From positions 2,666,001 to 2,730,000 of the forward strand of contig NZ_CP058316.1 of NCBI RefSeq assembly GCF_013389665.1: a stretch of DNA of 64,000 bases. The letters are read 5' to 3'. Below the pieces are notes generated by a model. It saw only the letters and a program-made list of their open reading frames with translations. It was not told the DNA's origin and made no database searches. Of the stretch, positions 35,868 through 44,932 are shown piece after piece. The DNA comes from Microbacterium oleivorans (lineage in GTDB: Bacteria; Actinomycetota; Actinomycetes; Actinomycetales; Microbacteriaceae). Numbering within the stretch: position 1 is the first letter of the stretch; every line of letters begins with the position of its first letter. Both the position numbers and the translations under genes were made by a program.

Positions 35868-36610
35868 TGGAGCCTCTGGCGATCGAGGTGCGAGACCTGG
35901 GCGTGCGCTTCCGCCGCAACCGGCGCGGGCGCCGCAACCTCAAGGACCTCTTCGGCGGCGCGTCGCGGCGGAGCCGGCCGGGGGAGTTCTGGGCGCTGCG
36001 TCATGTGTCGTTCGACGTCGCGCCGGGCGAGTCGATCGGCGTGGTCGGACGCAACGGGCAGGGGAAGTCGACCCTCCTCAAACTCGTCGCCGGCGTGCTG
36101 CTCTCGGACGAGGGGGCGGTCGACGTCAACGGGGGCGTGGCGCCGCTGATCGAGATCACCGGCGGCTTCGTCGGCGATCTCACCGTCCGCGAGAACGTGC
36201 GCCTGACGGCAGGACTGCACGGGATGCCGAAGGCCGAGGTCAACCGGCGGTTCGACGGCATCATCGACTTCGCCGAGATCGGCGATTTCGTCGACACGCC
36301 CTACAAGCACCTCTCGAACGGGATGAAGGTGCGACTGGCCTTCTCGGTGGTGTCGCAGCTCGACGAGCCGATCCTGCTCGTCGACGAGGTGCTCGCCGTC
36401 GGCGACCGCGCCTTCCGCGCCAAGTGCTACCGCCGCATCGACGAGCTGCTGGCCGAGGGGCGCACCCTGTTCTTCGTCAGTCACAACGAGAAGGATCTCC
36501 GGCGCTTCTGCACCCGCGGCCTCTACCTCGACAAGGGCGCGTTGGTCCTCGACGCCCCGATCGCCGAGGTGCTGGACCGTTACAACGAGGACTACAACAG
36601 CGGCGGCTGA
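35867..36610 (+). CDS. Polysaccharide ABC exporter, ATP-binding protein (Wzt/Rv3781-like), second copy
   Basis: 247 residues. Walker A VVGRNGQGKSTLLKLV, signature KHLSNGMKVRLAFS, Walker B ILLVDEVLAVGD and H-loop FVSHNEKDL. Without a carbohydrate-binding C-terminus. Its stop overlaps 19 bp of the converging GlfT1-like gene. In M. tuberculosis Rv3781-Rv3782-Rv3783 is ATPase, GlfT1 and permease; the same three types are adjacent here, which supports galactan export. Confidence 0.93.
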   Translation: MEPLAIEVRDLGVRFRRNRRGRRNLKDLFGGASRRSRPGEFWALRHVSFDVAPGESIGVVGRNGQGKSTLLKLVAGVLLSDEGAVDVNGGVAPLIEITGGFVGDLTVRENVRLTAGLHGMPKAEVNRRFDGIIDFAEIGDFVDTPYKHLSNGMKVRLAFSVVSQLDEPILLVDEVLAVGDRAFRAKCYRRIDELLAEGRTLFFVSHNEKDLRRFCTRGLYLDKGALVLDAPIAEVLDRYNEDYNSGG

Positions 36611-37563
36611 TCGATCAGCGGCTGCATGGGTCGCCACGATCGGTCGCGCGCGATGCGCCCGCCGTCGCGGAGGCCGCGGAAGAGGTTCGACGTGCCGCGC
36701 ACGGTGCGTTCGACGAAGAAGAGGCGGATGAGCTCCTTCATGAAGGTCAGCGTCGTGCCCAGCCCGAACAGGACCCGGTTGTAGACGCCCTTCGTCCGGT
36801 AGTACTGCTTGATGTGCGCGCGGTTGCGCATGATGTAGTACCGGTAGGCGTCGCTCGAGGCGTTCATGTGCCGGATGCCCATGTCCCACTGCCGGATCTC
36901 GCGCGTGCGCCGCAGGACGAACTCGTCGACGATCACGGACGTTGTGATGCGCGACGCGAGCCAGCCGTAGAGCTGGTCGTCCCAGTAGATGAAGAACCGC
37001 GGGTCGGGCAGTCCGATGCGGGCCACGATGTCGCGGTGGATGAACATGCCCTCGAAGCAGCCGGAGTTCATCTCCTTGTAACCGGCGGCGCCGAACCCGG
37101 CCGGAGCGAAGGGGATGGGGATGCCCATGCGCTCGGCGATGCGGTACTGCCAGTAGAACTCGCTGCCGTCGTAGTCGTAGCGACGGCCCTGGATGCTGCG
37201 GAACCGCGGGGCCCAGCGGCCCATCTTCGCGAGGCCGTCGGGCAGCACCTCGACGTCGTCGTCCATCAGCCAGATCCACTCGGAGCCCAGCTCGTACGCC
37301 ACGCGGACACCCTCGCTGAAGCCGCCGGAGCCGCCGGTGTTGGTCGCGAGCCGGCGGTAGACGAGCTCGGTGCCGATCCGGTCGCGGAAAGAGTCCACGA
37401 CGGCGGTCGTGTCGTCGGTCGAGGCGTTGTCGATGATCACCACGCGGCCGGGTCGCGGGTCCATGCCGACGATGCTCTCGAGCAGCCGCGACAGGAGCGC
37501 GGAGCGGTTGAATGTGACGACGGCGATGGTTGCCGATGTCGGGTCGAAAACCTGCGCGCTCAC
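36592..37563 (-). CDS. GlfT1-like galactofuranosyltransferase
   Basis: 323 residues, near the 304 of M. tuberculosis GlfT1 (Rv3782), which starts galactan synthesis on the lipid-linked linker. GT-A fold: TIAVVTFNRSALLSRLLESI, VVIIDNASTDDT, TGGSGGFSEGVRVAYE and the metal motif IWLMDDDVEVLPDG near residue 90. FIYWDDQLYGWLASRI is the catalytic WDDxxY segment shared with GlfT2. GTG at 37563 is preferred: the longer ATG start at 37632 would overlap the polymerase gene. Placement beside the second exporter supports the role; sugar specificity is inference. Confidence 0.88.
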   Translation of the reverse strand: MSAQVFDPTSATIAVVTFNRSALLSRLLESIVGMDPRPGRVVIIDNASTDDTTAVVDSFRDRIGTELVYRRLATNTGGSGGFSEGVRVAYELGSEWIWLMDDDVEVLPDGLAKMGRWAPRFRSIQGRRYDYDGSEFYWQYRIAERMGIPIPFAPAGFGAAGYKEMNSGCFEGMFIHRDIVARIGLPDPRFFIYWDDQLYGWLASRITTSVIVDEFVLRRTREIRQWDMGIRHMNASSDAYRYYIMRNRAHIKQYYRTKGVYNRVLFGLGTTLTFMKELIRLFFVERTVRGTSNLFRGLRDGGRIARDRSWRPMQPLIDQPPLL

Positions 37564-37573
37564 CGGCACGATC

Positions 37574-38920
37574 CTACCGTGCGATGCGGTGGGTTCCCGT
37601 CGTGGTGTCGTCGAGGCCGCCCCCGCCGGCATCCGGCGTGCGCGAGGAATCGGTGATCCGCTCGCGCCACGACTTCGACTGTCCAGCGCGCAGCGCGCAC
37701 AGCACGAGCATGAGCCAGCCGTACCCGTGGAGCGTGAAGCTCTCGAAGAGCGAGTCGACCAGCAGCGTGACGAGGATGAGCGGGGTCCAGGCGTAGAGGA
37801 TCGAACGGCGCTCGCTGGCCACGAGCCACGCGCGACCGAGGGCGAGCCCCGCGAAGACGATGAAGATCAGCAGTCCCACCCAGCCGAGCTGCAGCACGAC
37901 GTCGACGTAGGCGCTGAGGGCGGAGGCGTGGCGGTCGGTCAGCGCGTAGTTGATGGCGTTGAAGGGGAAGTCCGTGCGCGACCAGGGGCCGAACCAGCCC
38001 CAGCCCCGAACCGGCTCGAATCGCACGAACGAGGCCACCTGGGCCCACAGCTCCGATCGGATCGAGAAGTCGGTGCCCGCTCCTATCCACGCGATGATCC
38101 GCTCGCGCAGCAGGTAGCCGGCCATGGCGCCGACGACGACGGTGACTCCGAGCCCCAACTGCACGGAGCGGCGGATGGCGCGCGGAGCGCGGCGCACGGC
38201 GCCGAGGGCCGCCGTCGCGATCGCGGTGGCGACAGCCAGCACGAGCACGGTCGGGGAGTCCGAGAACGCCGCCAACAGGGCGGCCAGTGCGGCGGAGAAG
38301 AGCGAGAGCCCCGGGCGGACCGACACCGTGCGCCATTCGACGTAGAAGGTGATGAGCGCCAGCACCGCGATGAAGCCCAGCGCGTTGCGCGTGCCGAAGA
38401 TGCCCTGCACGGGGCCGAAGGAGGCGATGTCGCCCTCGATGCCGAGGAACGTGAACGGCATGTCGAGGAACACGCCCGATAGGAGCTCCAACGCCAACGA
38501 GACGACGAGCAGGAGCCGGAAGACGTCGGCGAGGGCGCGCACGGTCTGCAGGGTGTCGCGGGTGTTGCCGATCACCACCGCGAGGAAGGCGACGGCGAGG
38601 AGCCCGAGCCACCCGCCCACCGTGCCGCCGGTGTCGGTGGTCCAGGTGACGCTGGCGAGGGCCCAGCCGAGGAAGACGACCAGTGTGGTGGGGGCGAGTC
38701 GCACGAGCGCGAACTCGCGCCGACGCACGAGCAGGATCGCAGCGCCGAACACGCAGAGCCCGGCGATGATCGTGATGTAGGCGATGCGGCCGGCCGTGCG
38801 CTCGATGAGGTGCTCGGTGAACACCGCGGCCAGCGCGGCCTGCGCGAACGCCTGGGCGAACGCCGCGGAATCCAGGGTGCGCACGAGCCAGGATCCCGAC
38901 AGCGCCGGTGGCGTGCTCAC
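37574..38920 (-). CDS. O-antigen ligase/polymerase-like membrane protein (third, divergent copy)
   Basis: 448 residues with about eleven membrane segments and a large loop between TM9 and TM10 that contains RSELWAQVASFVRFEPVRGW (Wzy_C/O-antigen ligase motif R...W..........P..GWG). GTG start at 38920 overlaps the stop of the upstream ligase gene (GTGA). It shares the HASALSAYVDVVLQLGWVG pattern with the two neighbours but is more divergent. It would polymerise or transfer undecaprenyl-linked glycan units outside the membrane. Confidence 0.9.
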   Translation of the reverse strand: MSTPPALSGSWLVRTLDSAAFAQAFAQAALAAVFTEHLIERTAGRIAYITIIAGLCVFGAAILLVRRREFALVRLAPTTLVVFLGWALASVTWTTDTGGTVGGWLGLLAVAFLAVVIGNTRDTLQTVRALADVFRLLLVVSLALELLSGVFLDMPFTFLGIEGDIASFGPVQGIFGTRNALGFIAVLALITFYVEWRTVSVRPGLSLFSAALAALLAAFSDSPTVLVLAVATAIATAALGAVRRAPRAIRRSVQLGLGVTVVVGAMAGYLLRERIIAWIGAGTDFSIRSELWAQVASFVRFEPVRGWGWFGPWSRTDFPFNAINYALTDRHASALSAYVDVVLQLGWVGLLIFIVFAGLALGRAWLVASERRSILYAWTPLILVTLLVDSLFESFTLHGYGWLMLVLCALRAGQSKSWRERITDSSRTPDAGGGGLDDTTTGTHRIAR

Positions 38921-40365
38921 GCGGCGTCCCCGGCCCGTGTCGCGTGCTCGATCTCGGCGCCGCCCTCGAGCGGCCACACCGCGGCGAGTGTGGAGCGTCG
39001 TCGCGGGGGCGTCCCGCGGACGGCCGCCGGCGCCTGCTTGATCGCGAAGGCCAGCGCGACGAGCAGGAACCATCCCCAGTTCAGCAGCGGCGAGGACTCG
39101 GTGATGCTCTGCACGAGCAGGATCGTCGCCACCAGGGCGGGGATGAGCAGCAGTCGAGATCGTGGCTCGTGTTTCGCCCCGGGGCGGGGGACGCGTCCGA
39201 GTGCGAGGAACCAGGCCCGCCACGTGAACACCCCGAGCGCGACCGCGAAGAACAGCAGGCCGACGATGCCGAGCTGCATCGCGACGTCGAACCAGGTGCT
39301 GTGGGCCTGCATGACGGTCACGCCCCGGTCGATGATCCAGCCGTCGAAGGAGGGATCCGTCGGGACCCACGGAACCGAGTAGCCCCATCCGAGCAGGGGC
39401 CGCTCGATGAACCGCTCGCCCACGGTCGCCCAGATCTCCTGCCGGCCGCTGAGGTCGGACGAGCGCCCGAGCAACTCGAACAGGTCGTCGCGGAGCACCC
39501 AGAGGGTGTAGACGAGCGCGATCCCCGCGGCGGCGAACGCCACATACAGCACGCGCCGCGTGTTCGCGGTGCGCGCGCGTCGCATCAGCAGCACCACGAC
39601 GATGACGATCGCGATCGCGAGGGCGCACATGGCGGCGGTCGCCGACGAGCCCCGCCAGAGGCAGAACACCGCCAGCGCGGTCCAGGCCGCGAGCGGTCCG
39701 CGCCGCGCCGCGCGCGTGTTGATCTGCAGCCCGAACACCACGATGCCGAGCAGCGCGATGTAGGCCAGCGAGTTGGCGTTGCCGAAGATCCCCTGGATGC
39801 GGTCGTCGGTGAAGAGCTTGTCACGCGACCAGAACATGATCGGGTCGCCGTCGAAATCGGCGCCGGGGCGCACGAACTGCGGCAGCATCGGCCCGCGCCA
39901 GATGAGCGACACCCACAGCTCGAACACGATCGACAGCGCGAGCATCCATTTGATCGCCACGGCGATGGCCTGGATGATCTGACGACCCGTCAGGACCGAA
40001 GCGACGAAGAGGGCCTGGGCGGTCGTGGCTATCAGCAGCGCGAGTGTGAGCAGCGTCGCCCGCGGCCATTCCGTCCACAGCAGCGATGCGGCGGCCCAGC
40101 CGACGTACGCCAGCGCGAACCAGGGGAGCCGTCGCCACCGCCGCCGGGGGCGCAGGGCGATCCACATCGCGGCCGAGACCGCGGTCGTCACAGCCGCGAC
40201 GACGCCCGCGCCGACGACACCGAAAGCCATCAGCCAGGCGGTGCCGCCCATCGAGGCCGCGACGACGAAAGCGCACCAAGCCCGCACCGCGTGCTGCGGG
40301 ATGCGTCGGGACCGGGATGCCACAGCGGGACCCGCCCCGTCGTGCGCGCGCGTCTCGGTGGCCAT
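38917..40365 (-). CDS. O-antigen ligase-like membrane protein (tandem copy B)
   Basis: 482 residues with about eleven membrane segments. The large loop has SGRQEIWATVGERFIERPLL followed by GWGYSVPWVP, and then the VMQAHSTWFDVAMQLG helix with the conserved His. It is highly similar along its length to the protein at 40417-41826 (for example RAWCAFV.AASM.GT.WLMAFG near the N-terminus and LQGIFGNANxLAYIALL), so the pair is a tandem duplication. ATG at 40365 has TAATCT 9 nt upstream. Confidence 0.92.
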   Translation of the reverse strand: MATETRAHDGAGPAVASRSRRIPQHAVRAWCAFVVAASMGGTAWLMAFGVVGAGVVAAVTTAVSAAMWIALRPRRRWRRLPWFALAYVGWAAASLLWTEWPRATLLTLALLIATTAQALFVASVLTGRQIIQAIAVAIKWMLALSIVFELWVSLIWRGPMLPQFVRPGADFDGDPIMFWSRDKLFTDDRIQGIFGNANSLAYIALLGIVVFGLQINTRAARRGPLAAWTALAVFCLWRGSSATAAMCALAIAIVIVVVLLMRRARTANTRRVLYVAFAAAGIALVYTLWVLRDDLFELLGRSSDLSGRQEIWATVGERFIERPLLGWGYSVPWVPTDPSFDGWIIDRGVTVMQAHSTWFDVAMQLGIVGLLFFAVALGVFTWRAWFLALGRVPRPGAKHEPRSRLLLIPALVATILLVQSITESSPLLNWGWFLLVALAFAIKQAPAAVRGTPPRRRSTLAAVWPLEGGAEIEHATRAGDAA

Positions 40366-40374
40366 GATGGTCTC

Positions 40375-40380
40375 AGATTA
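40375..40380 (-). promoter_or_regulatory. -10 box of ligase copy B
   Basis: TAATCT, 9 nt before the ATG at 40365, at the same distance as the box of copy A. Confidence 0.4.
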
Positions 40381-40416
40381 GCCTCAGCGCCCTCGGGAAC
40401 CTGCTGGGCGCGGCTC

Positions 40417-41826
40417 TCACCGGGAGTGTTCGGTCAGGTGGTCGCCCTGTTCGCCGTCGAGCCGCTGCTCCGAGGGGCCGCGCCCCACGAGGGGGGCCTG
40501 CTTGATCTTGAAGGCGAACATGACGATGAGCAACCAGCCCCAGTTCAGCAGGGGCGCCGACTCCGCGATGCCCTGCACGAGGAGCACCGTCGCCACGAGG
40601 GACGGCAGCAGCGTGAGCGCGGTGTACGGGCGGTCGGCGACGAGGTCCCATCGCGGCCGGTCGACGGCGAAGAACCACGACCGCCACACGAAGGCCAGCA
40701 ACGCCAGCGCGATCAGCAGGACCCCGACTCCGCCCAGCTGCAGGGCGACGTCGAGCCACATGTTGTGCGCCTGCATCACGCTGACGCCGTGGTCGATGAT
40801 CCAGCCGTCGAACAGTGGCTCCGACGGGACCCACGGGGTGGAGTAGCCCCAGCCGAGCACCGGATGCTGCGCGATGCGCTCGCCGACGGCATCCCAGATG
40901 CGCTGTCGCCCGGTGAGATCGGGGGAGCGGCCGAGCAGCCCGAAGATGGTGTCGCGCGCGAGCCAGAGGATGGCGGCGCCGAGACCGGCCACCACGACGT
41001 ACATGACGTAGAAGCGGGTGCGCTCGCCGGGGCGACGCGCCGTGCGCATCAGCAGGATCGTGACGAGGACGACGACCACCGCGACGGCGCAGACCACAGC
41101 GGTGGCCGACGCGGCCCGCCAGAAGAGGAAGACGGCGAGGGCTGTCCACAGCACGAGTAGGAACTTCCGCGGGGCGTCCGACGCGATGCGGACGAGGAAG
41201 ACGATGATCGCCAGCAGGGCGATGTAGGCGAGCGGGTTGGCGTTGCCGAAGATGCCCTGCAGGCGCCCGCCGTTGAAGAGGTTGTCGCGCGACCACAGGG
41301 TGATCGGGTGCCCCTCGAACGAGGCGTCGGGACGGACGAACCCGGGCAGGATGTCGCCCCGCCAGATCAGCGCCACCCACAGCTCGAAGAGGATCGACAG
41401 CGCCAGCATCCACTTCAGGGCCGAGGCCACCGCACGGACGATCTCGCGCCAGGTGAACACAGCGGCCACGAACATCGCCTGCAGCGTCGTCGACACGAGC
41501 AGCATCAGCGTCAGCTCGGTCGCCGCGAGCCAGTGGGACCACAGCAGCGAGGCGACCGCCCAGGCGACATAGGCGAGCGCGAACCAGGGCAGTCGCCGCC
41601 ACTGCACCCGGGGGCGGAGCGTCACCCACAGGATGGTCGAGACCACGCCCGTCGCCACGACCACGACGGCGGCCACGACGGTGCCGAAGGCCATCAGCCA
41701 GCTCGTCCCCGCCATCGACGCGGCGATGACGAAGACGCACCACGCGCGCAGGAGGAGATGCCCGGTCGTCTCGCGCACGGGCGCCGTGGGCGGTGCTGAA
41801 ACGGGATGACGGGAGGAGACGGCCAT
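40417..41826 (-). CDS. O-antigen ligase-like membrane protein (tandem copy A)
   Basis: 469 residues, tandem paralogue of the next gene downstream. Eleven or so membrane segments; the large loop contains LTGRQRIWDAVGERIAQHPV then GWGYSTPWVP, and VMQAHNMWLDVALQLGGVG. Conserved Arg/His/Trp positions are the same in both copies. ATG at 41826 is chosen because a -10 box (TAGCCT, 41841-41836) lies 9 nt upstream; the GTG at 41835 abuts that box. Function: polymerase or ligase for lipid-linked glycan. Confidence 0.92.
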   Translation of the reverse strand: MAVSSRHPVSAPPTAPVRETTGHLLLRAWCVFVIAASMAGTSWLMAFGTVVAAVVVVATGVVSTILWVTLRPRVQWRRLPWFALAYVAWAVASLLWSHWLAATELTLMLLVSTTLQAMFVAAVFTWREIVRAVASALKWMLALSILFELWVALIWRGDILPGFVRPDASFEGHPITLWSRDNLFNGGRLQGIFGNANPLAYIALLAIIVFLVRIASDAPRKFLLVLWTALAVFLFWRAASATAVVCAVAVVVVLVTILLMRTARRPGERTRFYVMYVVVAGLGAAILWLARDTIFGLLGRSPDLTGRQRIWDAVGERIAQHPVLGWGYSTPWVPSEPLFDGWIIDHGVSVMQAHNMWLDVALQLGGVGVLLIALALLAFVWRSWFFAVDRPRWDLVADRPYTALTLLPSLVATVLLVQGIAESAPLLNWGWLLIVMFAFKIKQAPLVGRGPSEQRLDGEQGDHLTEHSR

Positions 41827-41835
41827 GGTGGTCAC

Positions 41836-41841
41836 AGGCTA
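41836..41841 (-). promoter_or_regulatory. -10 box of ligase copy A
   Basis: TAGCCT, 9 nt before the ATG at 41826. The leader between box and ATG resembles the one in front of copy B. Confidence 0.4.
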
Positions 41842-41971
41842 CCGCGGAGTCGACGGGAGGCCTCGGTGGCATCGGGTCGCGCGGGGAGCGGGTCAGTGAT
41901 GATCGGCCGCGCGTGAACCGCACGGGCGCGACACGACCATTCCTCCCCAGATGGCGCGTTGCGGCGGCTTG

Positions 41972-41977
41972 TATGAT
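41972..41977 (+). promoter_or_regulatory. Possible -10 box upstream of the HNH gene
   Basis: TATGAT, preceded by TTG, 50 nt before the ATG at 42028. No matching -35. The rest of the 201-bp divergent gap shows nothing clear. Confidence 0.3.
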
Positions 41978-42027
41978 TCGTCCTTGCGTTCCCTTTCCGT
42001 GTCGGTGGTTGCTGCAAAGATGGGAAC

Positions 42028-43491
42028 ATGAAGACGAACTACGAGAGCGGTGGCGGCGAGGCGGTCGATGGATCGCCGCATGCCGCGGCGTTCGCCGGGT
42101 TCGTCGACGCCCTCGCTCTCGTGCACGCCGGCGAGATCGCCGCGGCCAGAGCCTTGGCCGACCTCGGGCGGTCCGCGCTGCGCGAGGCGCATCGTGGCGG
42201 GGTGCGGGGCATGGCCTCCGACATGGAGCTGCGGTCGGTCGCTGCGGAAGCGGCGGGGATCGCGCGGCGTGGGGACAGGCGGGTGCAATGGGAGATCGAC
42301 CACGCGATGACAGTCGTCGACGAGTACCCGGCGATGTTCGCGGCGTGGGAGCAGCGCCTCGTCACCCGGGAGCACATCGACGTTGTCGTGAAGGTCGGGC
42401 GGGTGGTGCCGGAGGAGGTGCGACCGGAGTTCGATGCCGCCGCGGTGGCCGTGTGTCAACGCGATATCGCGACGCGGGTGGCCGGGGCGTTGCAGAACCT
42501 GGCGGAGCGGATGCACCCGCGGTCGTTCAGCGAGCGTCACCGGGAGGCCGCGGCCGGGCGGTGCGTGCGGTTGTCGCCGGGGGTGGATGGGATGGCCGAC
42601 CTTTCGGCGACGGTGCCGATGGTGATCGCGGCGGGGATCTATGACCGGTTGACGCAGATGGCGCAGTCCGTGAAGGACGCCCGGGCGGATGCTGTGGCGG
42701 TGGATGCCGCGGGCGCTGGCGCGGTCGCGGTGGATGGCGCGGGCGCGGTGGACGGCGCCGGCGCCGCTTTCGGAGTGGATGCCGAACGAGATGCCGGTGC
42801 CGCTGCCCCTACCCCTGACACCCGGACGATGGATCAGCTCCGCGCGGATGTTCTCTCGGACCTCGTCCTCGGTGGTGCACCCGTCATCGACCCGACGGTG
42901 GGCGTGGACGGGCGTGGTGCCCTCGGGGCGCTCCGCGCGAAAGTGCAGGTCGTGATCACCTCAGACACCCTCACCGGAAACGACGAACACCCCGCCGAAG
43001 CGATCGGCACCGGACTGGTCGACGCCGACACGGTCCGGGAACTCGCCTCACAGACGGCGACGTGGGACCGGATGTTCATCGACCCGGTCACCCGGACACC
43101 GGTCGAAACCGACGCCTACCGGCCCCTCCCCGCGATGCGGCGGCTGCTGCAGACCCGCGACCAGCACTGCCGGTTCCCCGGCTGCCGCAGAGCCGCGATC
43201 CGCTGCGAAATCGACCACACCATCGACCACGCCACCGGCGGCCACACCCACATCTACAACCTCGCCCACCTCTGCCAACGACACCACTCCATGAAGCAAT
43301 TCACGAAATGGCAGGTCCGGCAGGCCGGCGGCGGGGTGCTGGTGTGGACCTCACCCCACGGCAGGGTCTACCGAGAAGACGTCCCCATCCCCACCGTCTG
43401 CTTCACACCAGAACTCGCCACACCACCACCGCGCCCACCGGACTCACCGGGCCCACCCGGTCACGGCACCGGCGCGCCACCACCCTTTTGA
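42028..43491 (+). CDS. DUF222 / HNH endonuclease domain protein (13E12 type)
   Basis: 487 residues. DUF222 region in residues 10-330, then an HNH domain near 375-430: CRFPGCRRAAIRCEIDHTID and the second half HTHIYNLAHLCQRHHSMK. Such proteins occur in many copies in actinobacterial genomes and are associated with REP13E12-like elements; activity is unproven. Residues 220-270 are low-complexity (see separate entry). Codon use in the second half shifts to many C-ending, A-containing codons. The C-terminal tail is proline-rich. It interrupts the glycan genes and manA. Confidence 0.92.
   Translation: MKTNYESGGGEAVDGSPHAAAFAGFVDALALVHAGEIAAARALADLGRSALREAHRGGVRGMASDMELRSVAAEAAGIARRGDRRVQWEIDHAMTVVDEYPAMFAAWEQRLVTREHIDVVVKVGRVVPEEVRPEFDAAAVAVCQRDIATRVAGALQNLAERMHPRSFSERHREAAAGRCVRLSPGVDGMADLSATVPMVIAAGIYDRLTQMAQSVKDARADAVAVDAAGAGAVAVDGAGAVDGAGAAFGVDAERDAGAAAPTPDTRTMDQLRADVLSDLVLGGAPVIDPTVGVDGRGALGALRAKVQVVITSDTLTGNDEHPAEAIGTGLVDADTVRELASQTATWDRMFIDPVTRTPVETDAYRPLPAMRRLLQTRDQHCRFPGCRRAAIRCEIDHTIDHATGGHTHIYNLAHLCQRHHSMKQFTKWQVRQAGGGVLVWTSPHGRVYREDVPIPTVCFTPELATPPPRPPDSPGPPGHGTGAPPPF
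42685..42800 (+). repeat. Degenerate tandem repeat inside the HNH gene
   Basis: Repeats of about 18-30 nt encoding VDxAGAGAVAVDGAGAVDGA-like units in residues 220-258. The reading frame is kept. Probably a variable linker between DUF222 and HNH domains. Confidence 0.7.
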
Positions 43492-43619
43492 CAGCGTCGA
43501 GTCTGACCGCGGCACGATGATCCACCGGGCCTCGCCCTGACGTGTCGAGGTCCCGTCGAAAGCGCATCGGGGCGGGAGCTCGCCCGACGCAGCCGACGGT
43601 CCCGCTCTAGGCTGGTGCC
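43492..43619. other. Gap before manA
   Basis: 128 bp. It holds the manA -10 box at 43608. No terminator hairpin was identified with confidence after the HNH gene. Confidence 0.4.
43608..43613 (+). promoter_or_regulatory. -10 box of manA, leaderless spacing
   Basis: TAGGCT, 6 nt before the GTG at 43620. Confidence 0.55.
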
Positions 43620-44786
43620 GTGCTGATTCCGATCTCGAACGTCGCCCGGAACTACGCCTGGGGTTCCGCCACGCTCATCGCCGAACTGCAGGGGCGCGAG
43701 CCGTCGCCCGAGCCCGAGGCCGAGATCTGGTTCGGCGATCACCCCGGGAGCCCGTCGCGCGTCGACGACGGCACCGGGCGTCCGCTCGATCACGCGCTCG
43801 CGGAGGCAGGCGTCGCGCGCCTGCCCTACCTCCTCAAGATCCTGGCTGCCGCGACGTCGCTGTCGATCCAGGCCCATCCCTCCCGCACGGAGGCCGCGGC
43901 CGGATTCGCCCGGGAAGAGGCCGACGGCATCCCGCGGGACGCCGACGACCGCCTCTACCGCGACGACAACCACAAGCCCGAGATCATCGTCGCCCTCTCC
44001 GACCGGTTCCGCGCGCTCGTGGGCCTGCGTCCGCTGGAGCAGACGCAGCGCCTCGTCGCTTCGCTCGGCTCGGGCCCCGGCTTGAGCGCCCTCGCCGACG
44101 CGCTGCACCGCTCGGACGGCGAGGAGGAGTCTGCGACGCTGCACCGTGTACTCGGCTGGGCCCTCTCGGGGGACGCATCCGACGTCGTGGACGGTCTGGC
44201 CGCGGCTCTGTCCACCGACCGTGGCGATGCGGCATCCGACTTCGCCGCTGAGCGGGTCGTCCTCGCGCGGATCGCGGGGGAGTTCCGCGGCGATCCTGGT
44301 CTGATCGTGGCGACGCTCATGAATCTCGTCGAGTTGCGGCGCGGCGAGGCGCTCTTCGCCCCCGCCGGCGTACTGCACGCCTACCAGGACGGGCTGGGCG
44401 TCGAGCTGATGGCTGCCAGCGACAACGTGCTGCGCGGGGGGCTGACACCCAAGCACGTCGACGTGGCCGAGCTGCTCCGCATCGTCGACACGACCAGCGG
44501 CCCGGCCCCCATCATTGAGCCCACCACCGTGGCCCCGGGCGTCTCCTCCTACGACGCCGGCGTGCCCGACTTCCGCCTCGCACGCGTCGAAGCCTCCTTC
44601 GAGTCCGTCACCGAGATCGCGTTGAGCGGCCCGGCGATCGTGCTGGCCACCTCCGGGGATGTGGTCGTGGAAGCCGACGGCGACCGGGTCGAGCTCGTCC
44701 CGGGCACGGCGGTCGTCGTCATCGCGGACTCGGTGGCCGTCGGGGGCGCGGGCGAGGCTTTCGTGGCTCAGCCGGGCCTGGGCTGA
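43620..44786 (+). CDS. manA: Mannose-6-phosphate isomerase, class I
   Basis: 388 residues, normal length. It interconverts fructose-6-phosphate and mannose-6-phosphate, giving mannose donors for glycans. NVARNYAWGSATLIAELQG at the N-terminus, the zinc-binding LSIQAHPSRTEAAAGF near residue 85, YRDDNHKPEIIVAL near 120 (Glu and His ligands) and FAPAGVLHAYQDGLGVELMA near 250 are the family motifs. GTG at 43620 with a -10 box 6 nt upstream. Confidence 0.96.
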   Translation: MLIPISNVARNYAWGSATLIAELQGREPSPEPEAEIWFGDHPGSPSRVDDGTGRPLDHALAEAGVARLPYLLKILAAATSLSIQAHPSRTEAAAGFAREEADGIPRDADDRLYRDDNHKPEIIVALSDRFRALVGLRPLEQTQRLVASLGSGPGLSALADALHRSDGEEESATLHRVLGWALSGDASDVVDGLAAALSTDRGDAASDFAAERVVLARIAGEFRGDPGLIVATLMNLVELRRGEALFAPAGVLHAYQDGLGVELMAASDNVLRGGLTPKHVDVAELLRIVDTTSGPAPIIEPTTVAPGVSSYDAGVPDFRLARVEASFESVTEIALSGPAIVLATSGDVVVEADGDRVELVPGTAVVVIADSVAVGGAGEAFVAQPGLG

Positions 44787-44853
44787 AAGCCGCGACACGC
44801 CGTCGAGCCTTCGCAAAGGTTAAACACCCGCTTGAGGGTTTACGATCCGCGAC

Positions 44854-44882
44854 TTGACCGGAGCGAATCACACGGGTGTAAT
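44854..44882 (+). promoter_or_regulatory. Promoter of the whiB gene
   Basis: TTGACC (44854-44859), 17-bp spacer, TGTAAT (44877-44882), then about 50 nt of leader with a purine-rich ribosome site GGAGGAGGG before the ATG at 44933. The imperfect palindrome ACAC-GG-GTGT (44870-44879) overlaps the -10 edge. Confidence 0.6.
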
Positions 44883-44932
44883 TAATGCGAGACACGCGGC
44901 TCGCGTGCCGGCCGGCGAGGAGGGAACACGAT

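Noticed and set aside
42685..42800. CRISPR-like periodic sequence
   Set aside because: Repeats are imperfect, in frame and encode VDGAGA units of the HNH protein; there are no spacers.
44821..44845. Hairpin upstream of whiB
   Set aside because: The stem CCC/GGG has mismatches after three pairs and is not convincing.
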